Source of the DNA: Arbacia lixula
Taxonomy: Eukaryota; Echinodermata; Echinoidea; Arbacioida; Arbaciidae
DNA length: 64,000 nucleotides
Assembly: GCA_963669155.1 (NCBI GenBank)
Contig: OZ022583.1
Location: forward strand, 14,397,105-14,461,104
Direction of reading: 5' to 3'
The position numbers were made by a program, and so were the translations under genes. Positions 35,373 through 44,912 of the stretch are shown here, piece by piece. Position 1 is the first letter of the stretch; the number at the start of each line of letters is the position of its first letter. The notes beneath the pieces are model-generated. The model did no database searches, was not told the DNA's origin, and saw nothing but the letters and a program-made list of their open reading frames with translations.

Positions 35373-37263
35373 CCTGAGATGAATTGAGCACTTAACTAAA
35401 AAAAAAAATCTATGCAAATTAGCTCATTTTGCTAATCATGAAAATAAAAAAAATGCTCAAGGTTGCCACCTTGGCAACCTTGAGCAAGCTACATTATCTT
35501 CAATACCCATCTGGAACAAGATTCCATCAAAAAACCTTGCACTTATGACAATGTCCAGGTATCGAAAATTTCTACAGGACTTACACACACACACAAACAC
35601 GAGACATACTTGCGGACAAGGAGAAGGTGGTCTGTTTGGGTAGAATCATGCATGGATATGACTGGCATTTGCAAGGTTACACCAACTATTAATAAAAAAT
35701 GGCAGGAAACTTTCACGATAGCTCATAACGCACCTAAAACGAATACACTTTAAAGAATTGTCTGACTGGTCGCGTGTACGTGCTTACAAAATTGATTATC
35801 AATCAAGATAAAGGGGCGAAAGAAAGGGAAAGAGAACCTCAGCGACAAGGCCATAGTGAGGATAGAACAAAAGAAGGTGGCAACAATCACATTGCAAAAG
35901 ATTTTCAAAAATGACCCACACTAAAATTTGAACCAGGGTCTCGCGTATATTATGTTTTGTTCGTTGTTTACGTGCATCATATATTGTGCATGATTGTTTT
36001 TTCTTGGTTATGTGGAAAAAATTGAATCTTGGATCTTGAAACATCACTACCAATCACTTCAACACACTGTTGGAATGTACATCGCACAGCTTCGTTCTTC
36101 ATTCTATTATTGTAGACTTCGTGACAACCGTATATGGCTGTCCTACCCTCATGGAAGTTATGAAGTATTAATGGGAGAATTGACATATCATTGATTTTGC
36201 ATTGCATGTGAATGGCAAAGAAAAATCGCAACTAACGCCACGACTGAAAAGAACAGTTCCACACACGCAAATAATTAATGCGAGATAAGTGCATGATACA
36301 ATTGGTAGAATCCAAATTCAATTCATATCAACGTGATCGTTTATGTACACCTGACGTAGTCTCTGCTCAGTCAATCCGGCGTACACTGGACAACATGGTA
36401 AGTACGAAATATAATAAACTTTCTAAGACTAAAAGTAGCAGACTTAAATAGAAACTCACGTATATATTTGATTAGTCTCGGTTCGAATTATACGTTTTCT
36501 TACCTGCTATGAATACAACATAATCGTAAGCATGGTAAGTCTGATAAGTTTTAAAAAAAGGTTGACGCTTATGATGTAAAGAAGAAGATAATGATGACAC
36601 AAATACCCACATTAAAAGAATATCAACGGATTGATATATGAAAATGCACTTCATAACGTACAGGTCTGTATGGAAAATGATATACCATAAAATACATCAA
36701 TTCCGATGACTGTTGACATTCCTGTTGCACGATGACACATTTGGGTGATGCAATAATATATCTATATTTTATGACTCTCTTTTTCGTAGGAAACGATGTT
36801 ATCGTTATGGCCTTACATATAGCTTATCCGTTTTGCTGGTAAGTAAAACAGCTATATCTATCCTCAATGTTCAGAATTTTTTAATACCTTTGTGTATATG
36901 TTTGCATAAAGGTTTGATGTATTCATCTCTCAATCGTGCTTACATCTTGACCCTACACAGGGTGAACCTTATATATCTAGTAGTAAAACATCGTCTTTGA
37001 CAACACTTTTCAGAGAGGTAATGTAGGAAACACTAGGGCCTATATCTAAATCGTCGGTTCAATCTGTTCCTTAAGCCGTGTCTTCCCACATATCCTCATG
37101 TTTCTACCTATATCTCCATATTCCCATGAAATATCCTCTGTAACAAAAAAAAAATTGTTTCAAGAGGTAGAATTCACGTATGAATAGTCAAAGACTACTC
37201 TATGTATACTAAACAGCAACAATAATTGTTTTTTTTTTTATCGTAAAAACACACCGTTTTCAG

Positions 37264-37416
37264 AATGTGGCGCCACTGGCATGAATGAATCGTGCAACCG
37301 TTGCGGAAGGATATTCGCACGAGGTGAAGAAATCCTTCTCGAGGAAATGCCCGTGTCAGACTACATTCCGATTGTATCGTATCTGTCAAATAGTAGCTAC
37401 ATTTGTATACCTCCTG
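37264..37416 (+). CDS. Gene 2 exon: unrecognised cysteine-containing module
   Basis: A 153 bp phase 1-1 exon with acceptor TTTTCAG and donor GTAAGT. It includes [18 protein letters not shown] and [21 protein letters not shown] do not recognise the domain. A homologous exon lies on the minus strand at 52021-52176 with the same phases. Assignment to gene 2 rests on strand, phase and position only; it could belong to a separate gene. Confidence 0.55.
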
Positions 37417-40400
37417 GTAAGTGTGAATTAACCTTGAAACCAATATTCATCATCTACCCTTGTAATAAATCTCGATTTAAGAGCCTCACACTTATTTTGC
37501 GACTGAGACGTTGACTAATTCCAACTGCTCTACTACTTGATGTAACATAATTACTTTCAGACCATCAAATTAAAAAAAAAAATCCATGACAATTGTAAAG
37601 GTCTATATAAACCTATTTAAAGTTAAGTGTCTACATTCTAACGATGTTTGTTATTCTATATATTGTGTATTTACTGAACTTTATTTCTTAGGGCTGCAAA
37701 GTGGATAACCCGCCATTAGCGCAATGCCATACTGATTTGCATGTTTATCAAATCGATATGCATATACATACATTTTGTAAGTTATCATTATTATTCTAAT
37801 GTAGTGATGATATATATTCCTATAGCAGCTGAAGTCTACATTTTTGCAAAAAGAAAAAAAAATAACTTCATTAATTCATTTTGCAATCCGTCTTCGAATA
37901 GCGTGATGTGCTTATATGGCGCAATAGTGTCAATAAATTTCACAATACACCTTGTGCAACCGGAATAGCTCTCAAATTTAATTAAGAACAAAATAAACTA
38001 ATGAAAAAAAAATCTCTTTAAAAAAGAGTTGCCAAAAGATTGAGAGGAGAAATGAGCGAGAGCACAAAAAAAGGAGAAAAGACATTTATTTTTGACGATT
38101 TATCTCAGATGAAACCAATCTAATTATTTGTTTGTAGCCCTAATGGCAACTCAAGTTTACTCATAAAAGTTCATACAGTGGTACTCGAAACAAAGAGTAC
38201 GGGTTTACAAACTTCATAAAATGTCATGAAATATTTTGATAAAGGATTCAGTTACTGTTGTTAGTGGGAAGCTTGGGACAGACAAGAGAGACATATAGGG
38301 AAAGCATCACATATTGATATGAATACAATGGCAAATAAAAAATGCTTAGAAATTCATAAAGGTATTGTTGCACACGAAGATACAAATAAATGCGGTGGGA
38401 TATAACGAGTTAGTCAACATATCGATCTCCCTACGGGAACGTGACGGGGATGGTAATTTATCATTTATTCAAAAAAATTAGCCTTGTGGTAAGATCGATC
38501 ACAGTCATGTCGGGGAGGATGGCAAAGGAAAGAGGAATTCAAAATAAAAGGACAGAGAGGTAAAAGGTGAAAGCAAAATCGAAAGGCAGCAAGGAATGCT
38601 GAGAAACAAGAGTGAACCTAGTGAACCTAGTTTCCCAAATCCAACTATTAATCAAATGTACTTCTTGCGGGAAACTCCACAATGGACATGAGGTCAGTGT
38701 AAAGGATTAGGTGGTAAATAACCCCACACAATCCTCTCATGATTACCTATACTACGTTCTGAGAAATTTTTAGTATTTTGAGATAATCCTCCTGGTATCT
38801 TGATCTACAGTAGTTGACCTATTCATTGTCGGTTTGACTATCAATTTACCAATGGGCATGATGGGCCTTGCCCTTACTTGCAAAAAAATCGCACATAAAG
38901 AGTTATCGTGTTCATGTTGTTCGTGGTAGCAAAACACATTCTCCTTCTTCTGATATCACCAGACCATCACTTATTAATAGATATTTTGCTGCAAACCGGC
39001 GGGGCTGAAACGCCAGTGAGTGATTTCTAATGTAAAAACATCGCTTCAATGTTGCTTTGACATCGACATCCATCGTTACTCTTCATTATAGGGAATTGGA
39101 CTTGCGATCGATTCATATCAATCTCAACTCTGTTTATATGACGGGGCCCTGTTTTTTTTTTAAATTAACTCGACAGTTAGCCCGCTACGTCCATCGACCG
39201 CCCCTCCCGTCCGAGAGGATTCACCTAATGTGGAGACATTGCAGTTGGGTAAGATTTCCACACTTTCTGCATTACGTAATCATTTTATACCACTAACCAG
39301 GTTATGTGTTTCAGGTGTTTTAGAGAGAAACCAAAAAAAAAGAGTAGGGATCTCTTATCACTTTAAACACACACATACATTACCTGTATTTGATACAGTA
39401 TTTAATAATTTTGTATTTTGTATTTTTGTAATTTTGTAATTTTGTATAACACTGTATTTAATAATAAGCACACACACACGCGCGCAACTTTCTTCTATCA
39501 AGATTACATGTTTTCTAAACATTCAAACATTTCTTGAAGGTCTTCTATTAATTGGTGCACGATCTTTTTTTTTATAACATATCCTGTTATAGCGTTGACT
39601 TTATTTTGCATTTTCTTTCTTTCACAGATCCAACCTTCACGGATTTTTGTGAGCCCAATCCGTGCATGAATGGGGGAACTTGTTTTACAGGAGACAGTGA
39701 CACTTTCTCATGTAGGTGCGCTTCCGGGTTTAGCGGGTCGACTTGTTCTACGGGTGAGATGAAGCTAATCAATTTAGGTCAAATATTTATACGAGTGGTA
39801 AAAGTAGCTATATATGTGAAAAGATGCAACCACACGTTTACAAGAATTATCAACAATCATCTAATCTATGTTTAACAATCGCAGAACTATGATTTCAATT
39901 GTTGCTCTGCCAGATTCTACCTATATGATTAATGCAATTGTATTGTAATCCATTTGAAGGATGTGTTTATTCCTATGTTTGTGTTTATGCTTTGGATTTG
40001 CTTTTACCGTGCTGGTTTTATTTTGCACTTACTTTCCCGCACAGATGCAGATTTTTGTACACCCAATCCGTGCATGAATGGGGGATATTGTGTTGCATTA
40101 AGTGACACGTTCTCTTGCATATGCGACGTCGGTTTTGCCGGGACGACGTGTTCTACGGGTGAGAAGAGGCTAATGAAAAAAGATTAAACAGCGGTGGAAG
40201 TAACCATATATGTGAGAAGAGATACATACCCACAAATAAACACAGGACATTAGATCAATGCTCATTTTGAATTTCCTTTACTTTCTTCGAGGTGAAAAAG
40301 GCTTAAACAATGATTTTGAGTATCTGAGTTGTTTAAGTACAATAATGTGAACTATATTGAATTGAATATGTGTGAGAAGAAATTGGGCATAATGAGCAAG

Positions 40401-41738
40401 TAGGCCCACTTTATTTTTTTTTGAATAAAAAATATGTATCATGTTATATTTCACATCATAATATGAATGTTGATACTGTATTACTTTTCATATTATCATC
40501 CTTTTCGAAAATATACGTTGCTGTAGAGTTGACTCCCTCGCCTGACCCTGGCAAAAAAGAAAACTTGTCAACTTCTGCAACGTTATCAGGTGAGTCTCAC
40601 TTGGAGTTTATTCCCGCTGACTTCACTTTCCCTCTTTCTCTTGTTTCGTCCCCGTCTCGTTCCCTGCCAACTTTTTTAGTTGTCATATCGAGGGTATTTG
40701 AATTACATGGAGTACCATCAGCCATTTGATTAATGCAGATTCATTGTACTCTACTACGAGTCACAAAAAATGCTTAATAAATATTTCCTCCGACTCTCTG
40801 GAAAACTTTTGCCTTTATTTGACAAATACACAAAATAGTATGCGCTGAAGATCTAGGGGAGATATACTCATCTTAGATGCTTGCGCAATTGTCACATGTA
40901 ATACTTAGGATGCATCCATGAAGATTTTATCGATACACATTGTTTCAATAATGTGAAAAGTGATTTCATATACCAATACAAGTTTCGATTTCACACTGTT
41001 CCACATTATATTCCATAAGTTAATAGCTGGAACCGTTACTACGAGACATTTTCCTATTAGAAAGGTAACGTGAAAGGTAACGTGAGAAACGTGCCTAGCC
41101 GCGCGCAAACTAGTATTTTCATTTACCAGTGTATTAAAATTCGTATTCGATTGTCCTCTTTTCCTGCATAACAAGCACTTCTTACAAAACTACCACTTCA
41201 TGCGCGAAAGTGGAAATGTATGTATGTTAAGGAATATAAATGACCTATTGTAAAATTCAGGTGGACATGACGCACTCGCGTATGCCTCACATTGTCTAGA
41301 GCAGCAGCCAGACATGAATATTGAGTGGCGGAAACGGACCTCGTTCAAAGGAATGGCTATTCATTTCTTTGTCTTATTGTATTGCTGGTATGTTAATACG
41401 CGGACCTGAATACAAACACACAATTCCTATCAATTGCAACTCTGTTTACATGACGGGGCCGTGATTTGTTTTTTAATAAACTCGACAGTTAGCCCGCTAC
41501 GTCCGTCGACCTCCCCTCCCGTTATAGAGGATTCGCCTGACGTGGAGACATTGCCATTAGGTAAGACTCTCTCACTTTCTACATCACGTAATCAGTTTAT
41601 ACCGCTAACCAGATTATTTGTTTCAGTTGTTTTAGAGAGATATCAAAATTAAAAAAGTAAGGATCTCTTATCACTTTAAACACACATTACTTCTATGTAA
41701 TACAGGGACCTTAACACACACACACACACACGCACACA

Positions 41739-41769
<31 letters not shown>

Positions 41770-44700
41770 GCAACTTTCTTCTATCAAGATTACATGTTTT
41801 CTGAACATTCAAACATATCTTGGAGGTTTTCTATTAATAAGCCAGTTCGTAATTACAATTTGCGCATGAGCAGATGAAGGTCATAGTGACCAAACCAGCT
41901 TGTTGGTTTTTAAATCACTGAGATAAGCATCATCATTAATAAGTTATTTTAGAATATGCTTGTTATCCAATTTATAAAAGAACACCAAGGTGTTCAATCA
42001 TGGGGTATTTGACAACAGGCCAAACGACAACAATTAGTTTACAATAAACAATGTAATAGAAGCTTTCCCAATTGTTCACAGACCGTAGCCTACTATTCTT
42101 GTCACCTGTTTTGAGATGGTTCCTTTATTAGAGGTTGAATATCGCAAATTGCTATGTCGGGTAAGCACATTACGTAACATCTCCTTTTGAAATGATATAT
42201 TAATCAACTGCTTATCCTAATGAAAAAGGGAAAGGTCATAGTGACCAAACTTGCTCCAGAGCTAACTACGAACTGGTGTATTGGTGCACGATTTTTTAAA
42301 ATAAAATATACTCTTATAGCGTTGACTTCATTTCGCATTTTCTTTCTTTCACAGATCCAAATTTCACGGATTTTTGTGAGCCCAATCCGTGCATGAATGG
42401 GGGAACTTGTTTTACAGGAGACAGTGACACTTTCTCATGTCGGTGCGCTGCCGGCTTTAGCGGGTCGACTTGTTCTACGGATGAGAAGAAGCTAATCAAT
42501 TCAGGTTAAAAATTCATGTCAGTGCTAAAAGTAGCGATGTATGTGAAAAGATACAAACACACGTTTAAAAGAATTATCCATAATCATCTATTCCATGTTT
42601 AACAATCGCAGAACTATGATCCAATTGTTGCTCTGCCAGATCCTACTAATACGATTAATACAATTGTATTGTAATCCATTTGAAGGATGTGTTTATTCCT
42701 ATGTTTGTGTTTATGCTTTGGATTTGCTTTTACGGTGCTGGTTTTATTTTGCACATACTTTCCCGCACAGATGCAGATTTTTGTACACCCAATCCGTGCA
42801 TGAATGGGGGATATTGTGTTGCATTAAGTGACACTTTCTCTTGCATATGCGACGTCGGTTTTGTCGGGTCGACGTGTTCTACGGGTGAGAAGAGGCTAAT
42901 GAAAAAATATTAAATATTAATAACAGCGGTGGAAGTAACCATATATGTGAGAAGAGATACACACCCACAAATAAACCAAACACAGGACTTTAGATCAATG
43001 CTCATTTTGAATTTCCTTTACGTTCCTTGAGGTGAGAAAGGCTTAAACAATGATTTTGAGTATCTGAGTTGTTTAAGTACAATAATGTGAATTATATTGA
43101 ATATTGTGTTAGAAGAAATTGGGCATAATGAGCAATTAGGCCCACTATATTTTTTGAAAAAAAAAATATGTATCATGTTATATTTCACATCATGTATAAT
43201 ATGAATCTTAATACCACTGTTCATATTATTATCCTTTTCGACAATATACGTTGCTGTAGAGTTGACTCCCTCGCCTGACCCTGGCGAAGAAGAAATCTTG
43301 TCAACTTCTGCAACGTTATCAGGTGAGTCTCACTTGGAGTTTACTCCCGATGACTTCACTTTACCTCTTATTCTTGTTTCGTCCCCGTCTCCTTCCATGC
43401 CAACCTTTTAGTTGTGATATCAAGGATATTTAAATTACATGGAGTACCATCAGCCATTTCATTAATGCAGATTCATTGTACTCTACCTCGAGTCACACAA
43501 AATGCTTTATGAATATTTCCTCCGACTCTCTGGATAACTTTTGCCTTTCTTTGACAACAAAACTTGTCAAATTCTACACAATTAACAGGTACGTTTCATT
43601 TGGAGTTCAGTATTACTGACTTCACAGTCCCCCTTTATCTTATTTTTCATGAATAAAAAAAATCCCGGGATCATCCCTCCATCACAATCTCCGCTTCTTT
43701 TCGACCGCTTTTTACCACTGTCCATCTTCTTTTAACAACAAAAGTTGCTGAATATATGACTCCCACACCCGATCTTGCTGAGGAACAAAACTTGTCAAAT
43801 ATTACACAATTACCAGGTACGTTTCATTTCACTTTACAATCCCTCTTTATCTTATTTCCTTTCCATTTTCTTCTCTGTCACCCTTCCATTTGTCAGATTG
43901 TATTGCTACTAGTATTTCAAACTGTGTTTTCTGCTAAGGTCATTTGAAGTACTACAACGTTCATTTGAGACATTTATTATTTTTCGCATCATTTCCATTG
44001 AATAAGCCTTTACAATATTAATTATATTTCTCATTTGATTACCCTCACAGATCCTGACTTTTGTCAGAGTAACCAGTGCATGAATGGGGGGACGTGTGTA
44101 AATGGAGCTGACACTTTTAAGTGTATCTGCCTTGCCGGCTTTACTGGGATGAATTGTTCATTTGGTAAGAAGAGACTCATAAAATCATGTTAAAAATAAT
44201 GTCAGTGGTATAAGAAACAATATATGTGAGAAAAAGAGAATGATGTGGGACTTGAATCTGCATCTCCTGCTTGCAGGGAAGTGACACAATCCTCAGGCTC
44301 ATCGCTTAGCTTACCATAATTCTTAGATATCAGATTATCTATCTCTCTTGCTAATTTGTATGTATACGTCCCTAGAAGGACAGGTGTTGTAAGTCTTGCA
44401 AAGAGACAATATTAAAGGACATATACTGTAATGGGAAGGCAAAAAAAGCCTTCAAAATGTAATTGTTAGCAATCTTCTTGCCAATGGTCTTAAATTCATG
44501 TATTGTCTATTTTAGAAGCTTGCTGAAAGTTATTTTCCCTCAAATGATCTACATTTGGAGTAATGAGTGATTATATAAATCACAAATCTTCAAAATGTTC
44601 GGCCCGAACATTTTGAGGATTTAATCCTTAATCATTAATTACTCCATATGTGGATCATTTGAGGGCAAATAACTTTCAGCAAGCTCCTAAAATAGACAAT

Positions 44701-44870
44701 ACATGAATTTAAGACCATTGGCAAGAAGATTGCTAACAATTACATTTTGAAGGCTTTTTAGCCTTCCCAGTACAGTATATGCCCTTTGAGTGATATAAAC
44801 TGTGCGTTTATCACCGTAGTAATAAGGAAATTCCTTGAATCACTTTTCTTTGCACTGATATCCACACACG

Positions 44871-44912
<42 letters not shown>

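Larger units (their letters stand above)
30220..37263. other. Intergenic region between genes 1 and 2
   Basis: It holds the 3' UTR of gene 1, the fold-back element, the inverted-repeat element at 33001-34230, the tandem repeat at 34600-35372 and scattered simple repeats, including CCCATATGGG palindromes at 32880-32975. The first exon of gene 2 was not recognised. A 27 bp phase 1-1 candidate micro-exon sits at 36371-36397 and an LRR-like fragment at 36116-36190. Confidence 0.5.

Noticed and set aside
36790..36838. 49 bp segment between TTCGTAG and GTAAGT
   Set aside because: Good splice motifs, but its length does not fit the phase 1 entry of the exon at 37264.
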